NCBI GenBank assembly: GCA_947500005.1
Contig: CANMQJ010000022.1
Span: 23,147 to 87,146, forward strand
Length of the DNA: 64,000 nt
From: an uncultured Paracoccaceae bacterium
Lineage (GTDB): Bacteria; Pseudomonadota; Alphaproteobacteria; Rhodobacterales; Rhodobacteraceae
Direction: 5' to 3'
Shown here: positions 9,342-18,612 of the stretch, one piece after another
Numbering within the stretch: the stretch's first letter is position 1
How the letters are laid out: the number at the start of each line of letters is the position of its first letter
Translations under genes and position numbers: made by a program
Notes under the pieces: generated by a model
What the model saw: the letters and a program-made list of their open reading frames with translations, nothing else
What the model was told of the DNA's origin: nothing
Database searches by the model: none

Positions 9342-10481
9342 TCAGGGATGAACGATGCAGCCGCCCGTCACTTCGCCCCGCCACCGTGCCTCGAGAGCGG
9401 AGAGGTAATCCTGCATCTCGAAGCGATGCGAGACGTAGGGCGAGAGCTTGCCCTCCTCGACCCAGGTCAGGATCTGCTCAAGACGCGCAGGACGGATGCT
9501 CGGGTCCTTCGACACCGCGATGGCCGAGGGGCAGCCGAGGACTGAAAGCTGCTTCATCTGGATGATGTTCGTGGGCAGCATGTTCGCTCTGGGCGCCCCC
9601 TTCTGTCCCCGGCCGCGTGCGACATCCGGCGTGGAGGTCCAGCCGACGATCAGAAACCGCCCGTTGAAGGCGGCGCAGCGCAGGCTTTCGAGCGAGATGT
9701 CCCCGCCGACCGCGTCGTAGACCACGTCGACACCTTCGCCGCCGGTGAGCGACTTGACGTCATCACGGAAGCGGCGCACTCTGCCATCCTCGTCCAGCAC
9801 GGTCAGAACGTGGTCGGCGCCGATTTCGCGCACTTTTTCGAGCTTCCGCCCGGTGCGCCCGGTGGCGATAACCGTCGCGCCGAGCATCTTGGCCATCTCG
9901 ACCGTGGCCAGGCCGGTCAGCCCGGTGGCGCCGTTCACCAAAATTGTTTCGCCTGGCCGCAGGTTGCCGCGGACGACGAGGCAGTGATAGGCGGTTTCGT
10001 AGGCCTGCAAGAGCACCGCGCCCTGGTCGAAGGACAGCGTCGCGGGCAGCGGTATCACCGCGGTCTCGGGCACCACGGCATAGGTCGCGAGGCCCCCGAC
10101 CTTGCGATATTCGCCGGAAGACCTGGGACCAACATTGAGCGAATCCACCAGGACCCTGTCGCCGGGGCGGAATCGTTCCGGCAAGACACCGGCCCCTGTG
10201 GCGAGGACTTCGCCCGCAAACTCCATACCCAGCGTGTAGGGTGGCTTTGGCAGGTGCTGGTACTGTCCACTGGTCATCAGGAGGTCGACCCACGAGACGG
10301 CCGCGCTTCTGACCCGGACAAGAAGCTCTTTCGGGGCCAGCGCGGCTGGGTCGGGCGCCGCCTGTTCCCGCAGCTCGATGCTGCCGCGAAGCGCCTCTTC
10401 CGGATTTTCGGCAAACGCCGACAAGACGACTTCATGGCCGACTGGCAGGATCTGGCGCTCTTGTTTCACATTGACGGGCAT
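9342..10481 (-). CDS. MDR-superfamily NADPH:quinone-oxidoreductase-like protein
   Basis: Medium-chain dehydrogenase/reductase of 379 residues without structural-zinc cysteines. It has the GroES-like N-terminal domain (SWVDLLMTSGQYQHLPKPPY, LGMEFAGEV) and a Rossmann cofactor site in NGATGLTGLATVEMAK. Members reduce quinones or enoyl substrates with NADPH. It is the last gene of the 11-gene operon, 16 bases after the acyl-CoA dehydrogenase. Possible roles are enoyl-CoA reduction or carbonyl handling in the same acid-degradation route; the substrate is unknown. Confidence 0.82.
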   Translation of the reverse strand: MPVNVKQERQILPVGHEVVLSAFAENPEEALRGSIELREQAAPDPAALAPKELLVRVRSAAVSWVDLLMTSGQYQHLPKPPYTLGMEFAGEVLATGAGVLPERFRPGDRVLVDSLNVGPRSSGEYRKVGGLATYAVVPETAVIPLPATLSFDQGAVLLQAYETAYHCLVVRGNLRPGETILVNGATGLTGLATVEMAKMLGATVIATGRTGRKLEKVREIGADHVLTVLDEDGRVRRFRDDVKSLTGGEGVDVVYDAVGGDISLESLRCAAFNGRFLIVGWTSTPDVARGRGQKGAPRANMLPTNIIQMKQLSVLGCPSAIAVSKDPSIRPARLEQILTWVEEGKLSPYVSHRFEMQDYLSALEARWRGEVTGGCIVHP

Positions 10482-10497
10482 AGCGTCGCCTCCGGGA

Positions 10498-11658
10498 TCA
10501 GTAGGATTTGGGCATGCCGAGCGCCTTTTCGGCGACGTGCGACAGGATCAGTTCTTCGCTAACGGGGGCGATGAAGTTCAGTACGCTTTCGCGAAAATAT
10601 CTTTCCACATGGTATTCCTTGGCGAACCCCATCCCACCGTGGACCCGCACCGCGCGGAAGGCCGCATCGTAGGCAACATGGCCCGCGAGGTAGCGCGCCG
10701 AGTTCGCTTCGAGCCCGCAGGGCATGCCGTCGTCGAACATCCGCGCCGCGTTATATGTGACGAGTTCCGCCGCGCGAAGACGCATCCAGATATCGGCCAG
10801 CGGATGCTGGATCGCCTGGTTCTTGCCGATGGGCCGGCCGAAAACCTGCCGTTCGCGCGCATAGCCAGCAGCTTTCTCCAATGCGGCCTCGGCAGCGCCG
10901 AGCGCCCCCGCCGCCACGAGAATCCGTTCCGCATTGAGGCCGTGCAAAAGTACCTTGAAGCCTTCGCCTTCGGCCCCGATCCGGTCCTTCTCGGGCACTT
11001 CGAGGCCGTCGATGAAAAGTGCGTTGGAATCGACCGCCTTGCGGGCCATTTTCTCGATCTCACGGACCTCGATTTTCTCGCGGTCCAGCCGTGTGTAGAA
11101 GACCGTGATACCGTCGACCGGGCGCTTGGCCTCTTCCTTCGGCGTCGTTCGCGTCACCAGCAGGATGTGGTCCGCGGTCTGCGCCGTCGAGGTCCAGAGC
11201 TTGCGGCCGTTGACGACATAGTGGTCGCCGACGCGGCGGGCACGGGTCGAAATGCTCGTGGTGTCCAGCCCGGCGTCAGGCTCGGTAACGCCGAAACAGG
11301 CTCGATGCTTGCCCGCAATGAGCGGTGGAAGCATCCGCTCTTTCTGCTCGTCCGAGCCGAAACCGACAACCGGCTGAAGGCCGAAGATGTTGATATGGAC
11401 GGAGGACACCGCCGCCGCGCCAAGCTTGCCTATCTCCTGCATGACGAGCGCGGCTTCGGTGATGCCGAGACCCGAGCCGCCATAGGCTTCCGGCATGCAC
11501 ACTCCGAACCAGCCGCCTTCTGCGACACGCTGCGCGAACTCCTCCGGAAACCGGCCGTCCCGGTCGCGCTCCAGCCAGTAGGAGTCATCAAATTCACCGC
11601 AGATCCTTGCGACGCTCTCGCGGATGGCCTGCTGTGTCTCATCGAGTTGAAGTGTCAT
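10498..11658 (-). CDS. Acyl-CoA dehydrogenase
   Basis: FAD enzyme of 386 residues that introduces an alpha-beta double bond into acyl-CoA. It has the signatures CFGVTEPDAGLD (flavin-binding region) and YARERQVFGRPIGKNQAIQ, and the C-terminal GGMGFAKEYHVERYFRES. The Glu used by medium-chain enzymes near the C-terminus is replaced here (NFIAPVSEE). A Glu occurs instead in GLNAERILVAAGALG, the position used by isovaleryl- and long-chain-type enzymes, which suggests a branched acyl-CoA substrate. The start at 11658 follows a GAGG site and lies one base after the regulator stop; the in-frame extension to 11712 overlaps the regulator. Confidence 0.86.
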   Translation of the reverse strand: MTLQLDETQQAIRESVARICGEFDDSYWLERDRDGRFPEEFAQRVAEGGWFGVCMPEAYGGSGLGITEAALVMQEIGKLGAAAVSSVHINIFGLQPVVGFGSDEQKERMLPPLIAGKHRACFGVTEPDAGLDTTSISTRARRVGDHYVVNGRKLWTSTAQTADHILLVTRTTPKEEAKRPVDGITVFYTRLDREKIEVREIEKMARKAVDSNALFIDGLEVPEKDRIGAEGEGFKVLLHGLNAERILVAAGALGAAEAALEKAAGYARERQVFGRPIGKNQAIQHPLADIWMRLRAAELVTYNAARMFDDGMPCGLEANSARYLAGHVAYDAAFRAVRVHGGMGFAKEYHVERYFRESVLNFIAPVSEELILSHVAEKALGMPKSY

Positions 11659-11659
11659 C

Positions 11660-12508
11660 TCATTCCTCGTTGCCCGGTCCGGGAGTGCCGAAAGTGGTCG
11701 GGCGCCATTCAATGGGATCCGCGCTCAGGATGTCACCGGTCCGGCGGTGCGCGACGAAGAGGTCCCCCCGAATGAAGGCGCGATGCGCCATCACCTGTCG
11801 CCCTTCGCCGGTCACCAGCTTCGAGTCGATGCGGGCCAGCGGTGTCGCAAAGGAAACGTCCAGCAGTTGCGCATGCTCCTGCGAGGCCAGCACGATCGTG
11901 ACCGTCTGGTGTCCCTCGAGCTTCTCCACGTCCGTGTGGTCGCGGATGAGCTGCGCGTAGAGCCGGTGCGTGTCGTCGTCTTCGGCCGGAAGCCGCGCGA
12001 ATACCGAGAGCGGCAGGTAGAGATCCACGAGCGAATAGGGCGTGCTCTGCAGCGAGTGCCGTTTGCGGATATGCATGAACGGCAGCTCGCTCTGCGGCAA
12101 CGGCATCATGAAGTCCGGGCAGGACTCCGCGCGGTTCCGTTCCAAAATCTCGATCGAGAAGCGCGGGTCGAGGTCGAGGAGGTCGTAGCTTGGCCGGTCG
12201 CCCTGATCTTTCCGCGTCAGTGCCGTCACGAAAGTACCTCGGCCTCTCTCGCTGGAAAGAAGACCTTGTTCGCTCAGCACCCTAACAGCCTGCTGGATCG
12301 TCGCCCGTGCCACGCCAAACTCTGCCTGGAGTTCCGGCAGCGTGCCGATCTGCTGTCCGACCGGCCAAGTCCCGCGCGCAATGCGGTCGCGGAATACCGA
12401 CGCCAGCTTCAGATACAGCGGTATCCCGTCGCTTGTATCCAACCGCGCTCGGTCACCTGCTTCCTGTGGGCGGGGTGTACGATTGGGCACTTGCATTCCT
12501 CGGTTCAT
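11660..12508 (-). CDS. GntR-family (HutC subfamily) transcriptional regulator with UTRA domain
   Basis: 282-residue ligand-responsive regulator. Residues about 20-90 form the GntR winged helix (GIPLYLKLASVFRDRI, GVARATIQQAVRVL, LSSERGRGTFV); the rest is a UTRA effector domain (RKRHSLQSTPYSLVDLYLP). The start at 12508 overlaps the stop of the upstream CoA-transferase (ATGA), so it is co-translated inside the operon it probably controls. The effector is probably an acid or CoA-ester of the pathway. The palindrome at 21271-21284, before the first gene of the operon, is a good candidate operator. Confidence 0.87.
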   Translation of the reverse strand: MNRGMQVPNRTPRPQEAGDRARLDTSDGIPLYLKLASVFRDRIARGTWPVGQQIGTLPELQAEFGVARATIQQAVRVLSEQGLLSSERGRGTFVTALTRKDQGDRPSYDLLDLDPRFSIEILERNRAESCPDFMMPLPQSELPFMHIRKRHSLQSTPYSLVDLYLPLSVFARLPAEDDDTHRLYAQLIRDHTDVEKLEGHQTVTIVLASQEHAQLLDVSFATPLARIDSKLVTGEGRQVMAHRAFIRGDLFVAHRRTGDILSADPIEWRPTTFGTPGPGNEE

Positions 12509-13722
12509 GATTGCCGGGCAGTCGCGACAGGCCGCGCCACGATCCCGGAGGCGCAGAGTTCCTCGACCCTGTCGTCCGAAAAGCCGAATTCCTTCAAAAC
12601 CTCCACACCATGTTCTCCGAGTTCCGGCGGATATCGGTCCGGCCCCTCTTCGACATCCCGGGCGCCGAAGGGATGGCGCACCTGGCGCATCGGCCCTTGC
12701 GTCGGGTGCTCGTAATCCTCGAACAATCCCACGGCCTTGAGATGGGGGTCCTCCTCCAGGTCCTCGAGGTTCGTGACAGGCGCAGACGGTATGTCCAGTT
12801 CGTCCAGGATCGTCTCCCATTCCGCGGTGGTCTTTTGTGGCAGGATCTCTTTCGACGTCACCTCGTAAAGCTCTCCAATCCCCTTTGCCATCGCCTGGCG
12901 GGTGCGCATCAGCGGGCCGTCGAGAATGTCTTGCCGTCCGACCCGCTCCAGGAAACGCTTCCACTGGTCATATTTGTAGACGCCATGCACGATGTAGCCG
13001 TCGGCGGTCGGACTCGGGTGCCGGTACGGGCTCATCACCCGCGCATAGCCGAGCCCGTCGATGGGCGGCCGGAAGGCATGGCCGTTCAGGTGCTGGTTCA
13101 GAACGACCCCGACCATCGCCTCGAACATGGGTGTCTCTATGTAACAGCCCTTTCCCGTCTCGCGTTTGTGGTGAAGTCCGGCAAGCATGGCCTGTCCCAC
13201 CATCAGCCCCACGATCTTGTCCGCGATGGCGACCGGCACGAAGTTTGGGCGCCCCTGCAGCCGTCCATTCAGGTCAGCCAGGCCCGACCGTGCCTGTATC
13301 ACGTCGTCGAATGCTGGGTAGTCGGCATAGGGCCCTTCGCGCCCGAACCCGATCGCGGCGCAATACACGATACCGGGGTTGATCGCCTTGACAGCGTCGT
13401 AACCGAAGCCGAGCCGCTCGATCGCTGGCGGCCGCATGTTGTGGACAATAACATCCGCCTTTCCGATCATCTCGTTCAGAACCTTGCGGCCGTCTTCCGA
13501 CTTGAGATCCAGGGCAAGGCTGCGCTTGTTTCGGTTCACGTTCATCCATTGCGAGGGCATCCCCTCCTCGCGTCCGACACCAACGGACCGGTAGAGATCC
13601 CCGGCGAGTGGTTCCACCTTGATCACGTCCGCCCCCAGATCCCCGAGAAACTGGGTCGCGTAAGGCGCCATCAGTATGTGGCCCAGTTCGATCACGCACA
13701 CGTTCTTCAGCAGTTTGAGCAT
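12505..13722 (-). CDS. Type III (CaiB/BaiF) acyl-CoA transferase, copy A
   Basis: 405-residue CoA-transferase with family opening KNVCVIELGHILMAPYATQ, the NRNKRSLALDLK block and the presumed catalytic Asp in VAIADKIVGLM. The start at 13722 follows an AGGAAGGA stretch; the longer frame to 14091 overlaps the next CoA-transferase gene. It lies 29 bases after copy B and shares only family-level similarity with it, so the two may act on different acids, or as two subunits. Operon context suggests activation of the acid imported by the TRAP system. Confidence 0.84.
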   Translation of the reverse strand: MLKLLKNVCVIELGHILMAPYATQFLGDLGADVIKVEPLAGDLYRSVGVGREEGMPSQWMNVNRNKRSLALDLKSEDGRKVLNEMIGKADVIVHNMRPPAIERLGFGYDAVKAINPGIVYCAAIGFGREGPYADYPAFDDVIQARSGLADLNGRLQGRPNFVPVAIADKIVGLMVGQAMLAGLHHKRETGKGCYIETPMFEAMVGVVLNQHLNGHAFRPPIDGLGYARVMSPYRHPSPTADGYIVHGVYKYDQWKRFLERVGRQDILDGPLMRTRQAMAKGIGELYEVTSKEILPQKTTAEWETILDELDIPSAPVTNLEDLEEDPHLKAVGLFEDYEHPTQGPMRQVRHPFGARDVEEGPDRYPPELGEHGVEVLKEFGFSDDRVEELCASGIVARPVATARQS

Positions 13723-13751
13723 GTCGGTTATATGTCCTTCCTGTCCTGACT

Positions 13752-14891
13752 TCAGCCTGCGCGGTTCGATCGGCGTGCCGAAGTGTCTTCGCCCAGCCCG
13801 GGGGCCGCACGTCGTATTCCCGGCCGTTTCCCGTCGAACGATAGCGGCAGCGCGACCATAGAGACGTTCAGACCCGGCGCCTTCCGGAAGATCCCGAGCG
13901 CGCGCACCTGTGGATTGTCGATAACCTCGGGGATGGTCTGCATCGGTGCATTGGGCACACCTGCTTCGTCCAGCCTGTCCTGGGCCTCGGCGATTGGCAT
14001 GTCCCGGAAAGCCCCGGCAACCAAACCGACGATCTCCTCCTTGTGTCGCCGGCGCGCTTCGTTGGTTTCGAACCGCGGATCGTCGCTCCATTCAGGGTGA
14101 TCGAGCGCCCGTGCGAGGGCCCGGAACAGCCGGTCGTTGCCGGGAGCGACCACGAGGGGGCCGTCCGCCGTCTCGAAGGCCTGGTAGGGCACGATCATCG
14201 GATGACCCGACCCATGACGTTCGGGCACCTGACCGGTCGTCTGGTAGAGTGCGGCATGCGTGCCACCCCAGACAAGCGCGGTCTCGAGCAAAGAGGAGTT
14301 GATGACGCAGCCATGACCCGTCCGCTCCCGCTGAAAAAGCGCGGCGAGTGCCCCTATCGCCGTCCACATGCCCGTCCCAAGATCCACGACCGAGGCTCCC
14401 ATTCTGGCGGGCGGTCCGTCCGGATGGCCATTTATGCTGACCAGACCCGCGAAAGCCTGCATCAACGGCTCGTATCCCGGACGCGTCCGCATGGGCCCGA
14501 CGTGGCCGAAAGCACCCATGTCGCAATAGATCAGCCTGCTGTGCCGTGCCCTGACGGAATCGGGATCGAGGCCCAGGGGGGTCAACGCGCCTGGTCGCAT
14601 GTTGTGCACGAAAATGTCCGCTTGGGCGATCAGCGCCTCCAGCGTTGCAAGGTCCTCGTCTTGCTTGAGGTCCAGTTCGACCGAGGCCTTGTTGCGGTTC
14701 ATCAGGTGGAAGATCGCTGCGGCGTTTTCCGTAAGCGGCGGCCCCCAGCGGCGCGCATCATCGCCGCCCGGCTTCTCGATTTTGGCCACATCGGCACCGA
14801 GATCGGCCAGGATCTCGCCCGCGAAGGGGCCGGCCAGGTTCTGGCCGAGTTCGACCACCCTGACGCCCGCAAGTACTCTGGTCTCCGTCAT
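13752..14891 (-). CDS. Type III (CaiB/BaiF) acyl-CoA transferase, copy B
   Basis: 379-residue CoA-transferase opening GVRVVELGQNLAGPFAGE, with the NRNKASVELDLK block and presumed catalytic Asp in SVVDLGTGMWTAIGA. The start at 14891 has a strong GGAGG site eight bases upstream; an alternative ATG at 14906 lies directly behind the DctM stop without one. It follows the TRAP permease by 16 bases, tying CoA activation to uptake. Confidence 0.84.
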   Translation of the reverse strand: MTETRVLAGVRVVELGQNLAGPFAGEILADLGADVAKIEKPGGDDARRWGPPLTENAAAIFHLMNRNKASVELDLKQDEDLATLEALIAQADIFVHNMRPGALTPLGLDPDSVRARHSRLIYCDMGAFGHVGPMRTRPGYEPLMQAFAGLVSINGHPDGPPARMGASVVDLGTGMWTAIGALAALFQRERTGHGCVINSSLLETALVWGGTHAALYQTTGQVPERHGSGHPMIVPYQAFETADGPLVVAPGNDRLFRALARALDHPEWSDDPRFETNEARRRHKEEIVGLVAGAFRDMPIAEAQDRLDEAGVPNAPMQTIPEVIDNPQVRALGIFRKAPGLNVSMVALPLSFDGKRPGIRRAAPGLGEDTSARRSNRAG

Positions 14892-14907
14892 GTGCCGTTC
14901 CTCCATG

Positions 14908-16206
14908 TCAGAACCCCGCCAACGCTGGTAGCCAGAGCGAAAAGCCCGGAATCGCAATCAGAAGCCCGAGGATCACGAACTCGGTGGCCACGAACGGCCA
15001 GATGCCCTTGAAGATCTCCCGCGCCGGAACGGCAGTCGTGCTCGAGACGATGAATACGTTGAGACCCATGGGCGGTGTAATCAAGCCGATCTCGGCTGTC
15101 TTGACGAAGATGATTCCGAGCCACACCGCATCGAAGCCCAGACCGTTCAGCAGCGGAAAAACCAAGGGCATGGTCAGGACAAGGATCGCGATCTGGTCAA
15201 GGAAGAAGCCAAGTATGAAAAGAAGCAGCAGGACCGCCCCCAGCACAAGGTAGCGATTGACGCCGGAGGACTGGATCGCGAGCAGAAGATCCTGAGTTAC
15301 TCCGGTCAGCGTGATAAATGCCCCGAAGACCGCGGCGCAGGCGATTATCGTCAGGATCATGGCGCTGTTGCGTGTGGCATTCGACAGCGCTTGGCCGATC
15401 TGGCGCAGGCCCACGCGCCCCATGACCACGGAGAGCGCCAGCGCCATGAGCGCGCCGACCGCGCCGATCTCGGTCGGGGTGATGACACCGCTGTATATCG
15501 AGACGATGATGATAAGCATGAGACCGAGAACGGGCCAGACGGTCTTGATCGACTCCCATCTTTCTTTCACAGGTGCCCGTGCGGCAGAATGCGGAGCTAT
15601 CTCGGGCCGCCGTCTGATCTGGATGTTGATCGACACGGCGTAACCGACGGCGGTGAGGGCGCCTGGGACGAACCCGGCCACCAGAAGCTTGCCCACCGAG
15701 GTCTCGGTGATGATGCCGTAGAAGACCAGCCCAATACTGGGCGGAACCATGATTGCGAGCGTGCCGACCACGGCCAGAACGGCGGTGGAGAATCGAGTCT
15801 CGTATCCGAGGCGTTTCATCTCGGGATAGGCGGCCGCGGAAAGCGTGCCCGCCGCAGCCGAGGACGACCCCGAAATCGCGGCCAGCAGGACGCCGCCGGC
15901 AATGGCCGAATAGGCGATCCCCCCGCGCAGGTGGCCAAGCCACTTGTCCGACGCGGCGAAAAGATCTCGGGTGAAACGCCCGGCGGTCAGGAATTCCGCC
16001 ATCAGGATGAACATAGGCAGCGTCGTGAGCGTGTAGCTCGCCACATGCTCATAGGGGGCGGTCTTCAGCAGCCCGACGAGCGGAAAGTATCCGCCCGACA
16101 GGTATAGCCCGGCCGCACCGGCGATGAGCATCGCGAAGGCGACGGGCGCGCCGTTCAGAAGAAGGGCGAACAGGAAGCCGATCGAGCCTACGACTATCCC
16201 GGTCAT
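14908..16206 (-). CDS. dctM: TRAP transporter large permease subunit (DctM-like)
   Basis: 432-residue, highly hydrophobic protein with about 12 membrane segments and the DctM hallmarks AAISGSSSAAAGTL and GLITPPMGLNVFIV. It forms the sodium-driven channel of a TRAP transporter that imports carboxylates. The start overlaps the small-permease stop (ATGA, 16203-16206). The operon supplies all three TRAP parts, and the genes after it encode CoA-transferases. Confidence 0.92.
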   Translation of the reverse strand: MTGIVVGSIGFLFALLLNGAPVAFAMLIAGAAGLYLSGGYFPLVGLLKTAPYEHVASYTLTTLPMFILMAEFLTAGRFTRDLFAASDKWLGHLRGGIAYSAIAGGVLLAAISGSSSAAAGTLSAAAYPEMKRLGYETRFSTAVLAVVGTLAIMVPPSIGLVFYGIITETSVGKLLVAGFVPGALTAVGYAVSINIQIRRRPEIAPHSAARAPVKERWESIKTVWPVLGLMLIIIVSIYSGVITPTEIGAVGALMALALSVVMGRVGLRQIGQALSNATRNSAMILTIIACAAVFGAFITLTGVTQDLLLAIQSSGVNRYLVLGAVLLLLFILGFFLDQIAILVLTMPLVFPLLNGLGFDAVWLGIIFVKTAEIGLITPPMGLNVFIVSSTTAVPAREIFKGIWPFVATEFVILGLLIAIPGFSLWLPALAGF

Positions 16207-16703
16207 TCCAGATCCTCTGCGCTGAAGACTGCCTGAGCGGGCGGAAAAACGAATTCGTAGGCGAGCCGCAGAAACATCAGTGCACAGCCGACGGGCACCC
16301 AGACATAGCTCCAGTAGATCGGAAACTGGATGACGCCGAAGGTCGTGTCACGGGCCTCGAACTTCTCGAACGCCTCGAGCCCGGCATGCCATGCGATGAA
16401 CCCGAAGACCGCGGCCGCCAGGAAAACGTTCACGCGTTCGGACAGGTGCCATGGCAGGCGCGAGAGCGGGCCCGACAGGATGTCGAGGCGGACCATGCCG
16501 CCCCGAGCGTAGGAGGCGGGCATCCCCAGGAAGGTGAGGATCACCATCAGGTAGAGCGACGTGAACTCGAAATTGCCCTGCAGGGGACTGTTGAAGAGAT
16601 AGCGACCAAGTGCATCGACGCTGATCGCGAGCATCATCACGAGAAGCGATGTCTGCGCGATACGCATGGCGGCAAGGTCGAGAAGGCTCAGGGCCCGGCT
16701 CAT
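16203..16703 (-). CDS. dctQ: TRAP transporter small permease subunit (DctQ-like)
   Basis: 166-residue protein with four predicted membrane helices, typical of DctQ, including SLYLMVILTFLGMPASYARG with the conserved Gly-rich turn before the third helix. It bridges the large permease and the binding protein. It is coupled to DctM by an ATGA overlap and lies 76 bases after the binding-protein gene. Confidence 0.88.
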   Translation of the reverse strand: MSRALSLLDLAAMRIAQTSLLVMMLAISVDALGRYLFNSPLQGNFEFTSLYLMVILTFLGMPASYARGGMVRLDILSGPLSRLPWHLSERVNVFLAAAVFGFIAWHAGLEAFEKFEARDTTFGVIQFPIYWSYVWVPVGCALMFLRLAYEFVFPPAQAVFSAEDLE

Positions 16704-16779
16704 GTCGACACCTCGGAACGGAAGTTGGACGCAGTAGCGCGCGGAGCCACGGTGGAAAGAACCGCGGCTCCGCCCGATT

Positions 16780-17805
16780 TCAGTCTTTCAAATGCGCATT
16801 GAATGCGTCGAGCATCTCCTGTGCGGGGAGGTTGCGGCCGCTCACCTGCTCCACCCAGACGTCGCGGACCTCACCGAGAGATTCGTCCATTGCCTGTTTC
16901 GTCTCCGCGGGGAGTTCGAACACCGTGACACCCGCTTCCTCAAGCCGGGTCAGCGCGCTCGTGTTCGCCTGCTGGAACGCCTCGCTGAAGGTCTGACGAA
17001 CCTCCGAGGCGACCTCTTGGATCAGTGCCTGATCCTCATCGGAAAGCCCCTGCCAAACGTCCTCGTTCACCAGCAATGCAAAGGCGACCGAGCCGAGGGA
17101 CGCGTTCGAGGAGACCGCTGAAAGGACTTCCTCGATCTTGTATCCGAACACACTGGGCGGGTTGTAGATCGCGCCATTCACCGTTCCTCGCTGCAAGGCG
17201 AGATACAGGTCCGAGGCCGGCACCTTGACCGGCACCGCGCCGAGCGATTTAGCGATCAGTTCACCCGTGGCACCGGCCACGCGCAGCTTTTGGCCGTCCA
17301 ACTCTGACATGTCCGAGATGCCGTCGCCCTCGGCCATCATCAGCTGGTAGGGCGGTGTCACGGTTCCCCAGATCGGGCGCACGCCCAGAGGCAGGTATTC
17401 GCGCTCGAGCAGTTCGGTCTGGATATATGCCTCGAACGCTCTCGACGCATCTACCGAGTCCGTGAAGAGACCCGGCAATTCGGCCGCGCTGGTCAGAGGC
17501 AGCTTGTCCGTGTTGTAGACCACGCCGACAAGCGCCATGTCCGTCACCCGGTTGCGCACGGCGTCGAGAAGGCCGGACGCCTTGGCAACCTGTTCGGCGG
17601 GGAAATGGCGGATGGAAATCCGGCCGTCGCTGCGGTCCTCGAGCGTCTCGATGAAGGTCTGCGAACCGACCTTCGATGCCACGTGTGTCAGTGGGAACTG
17701 GTCAGCGAATTTGAGCGACACGCCGTCCTGCGCCGTCGCAAGTGTTCCGATCGCGCTTACCGCGCCTGCCATGGCGGCAGTTCTGAAGATTGTCATCAGT
17801 TTCAT
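16780..17805 (-). CDS. dctP: TRAP transporter substrate-binding protein (DctP-like)
   Basis: 341-residue periplasmic binding protein with signal peptide (MKLMTIFRTAAMAGAVSAIG, cut near ATAQ). It has the DctP fold, including the stretch LDGQKLRVAGATGELIAKSL, where the conserved Arg (KLRV) usually holds the carboxylate of the ligand. The start at 17805 is preceded by GGGAGGAA. The ligand is probably an organic acid processed by the downstream CoA enzymes. Confidence 0.9.
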   Translation of the reverse strand: MKLMTIFRTAAMAGAVSAIGTLATAQDGVSLKFADQFPLTHVASKVGSQTFIETLEDRSDGRISIRHFPAEQVAKASGLLDAVRNRVTDMALVGVVYNTDKLPLTSAAELPGLFTDSVDASRAFEAYIQTELLEREYLPLGVRPIWGTVTPPYQLMMAEGDGISDMSELDGQKLRVAGATGELIAKSLGAVPVKVPASDLYLALQRGTVNGAIYNPPSVFGYKIEEVLSAVSSNASLGSVAFALLVNEDVWQGLSDEDQALIQEVASEVRQTFSEAFQQANTSALTRLEEAGVTVFELPAETKQAMDESLGEVRDVWVEQVSGRNLPAQEMLDAFNAHLKD

Positions 17806-17856
17806 TCGTGTTCCTCCCTGTTGAACAAGTGCCAGTGTTGCGGAGCCTCTCAGCCC

Positions 17857-18612
17857 CTATCGCGACAGGAAGCGCCTTCGCGCCTCCTTGTGGTAGCCGG
17901 TCGAAAAGCACAGCGCTTGCGCCGATCCTTCCGCTTCCACGACCTGCTCGATGCTCCTTTCCTCCCGGTCGACGATCCGCTTGCTCAACGCCAGCGCCGT
18001 GGGCGAGGCCGAGACGAAGCTTTCGGCAAGTTCGCGGGCCGCCGTGGCGGTCTCGGTTCCGCGCACCAGCCGGTCGGCGATGCCAAGCGTCACGGCTTCC
18101 TCTGCTCCGACCTCGCGCGCGGAGAAGAAAAGCTCCTTCGCCCGCGCGGCCCCGACCCTGCGCGGCAGGGACCAGTGGAGCGCGAAATCAGGGACGAGGC
18201 CCAGGCGGCCGAAAGAGGCGCAGAACCGGGCGCCGGGACCGGCTAGGACGATATCCGCGGCCATCGCCATGCCGAAACCCGCGCCATAGGCGGGCCCGTC
18301 CACCGCAGCGACCACCGGAATCCCGAGTTTTGACAGCGCAACCGCCAGCTTTCCGGTCTCGCCCATGCGGCGCCGGGCCTCCTCGGGGTCGTGGCCCGCG
18401 CCCTCCATGTCGCGGATGTCGCCCCCGGCGCAGAAACTGCCGCCCGCGCCCGTGAGGACAAGCGCGCGAATGGCCGGGTCTCCCGCGATCCGGTCGAGCG
18501 CACGCTTCAGCATCCCCCGCATCTCGAGCGACACGGCGTTCCTGCGCTCCGGCCGGTTGAGGAGAAGCGTCGCGACCGGCCCCTCGGCCTCCAGCACCAC
18601 GGGATCAGACAT
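17857..18612 (-). CDS. Enoyl-CoA hydratase/isomerase family protein lacking both catalytic Glu residues
   Basis: 251-residue crotonase-fold protein. It has the oxyanion-hole motif GGSFCAGGDIRDM and the second one in DGPAYGAGFGMAMAADI. Compared with mitochondrial enoyl-CoA hydratase, the two acid-base Glu positions read Gly (GAGFGMA) and Phe (FCASFGRLG). A VPD stretch resembling PaaG-type isomerases follows. It therefore may be an isomerase or another crotonase reaction rather than a hydratase. The start overlaps the AtuA-family gene by eight bases. Confidence 0.83.
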   Translation of the reverse strand: MSDPVVLEAEGPVATLLLNRPERRNAVSLEMRGMLKRALDRIAGDPAIRALVLTGAGGSFCAGGDIRDMEGAGHDPEEARRRMGETGKLAVALSKLGIPVVAAVDGPAYGAGFGMAMAADIVLAGPGARFCASFGRLGLVPDFALHWSLPRRVGAARAKELFFSAREVGAEEAVTLGIADRLVRGTETATAARELAESFVSASPTALALSKRIVDREERSIEQVVEAEGSAQALCFSTGYHKEARRRFLSR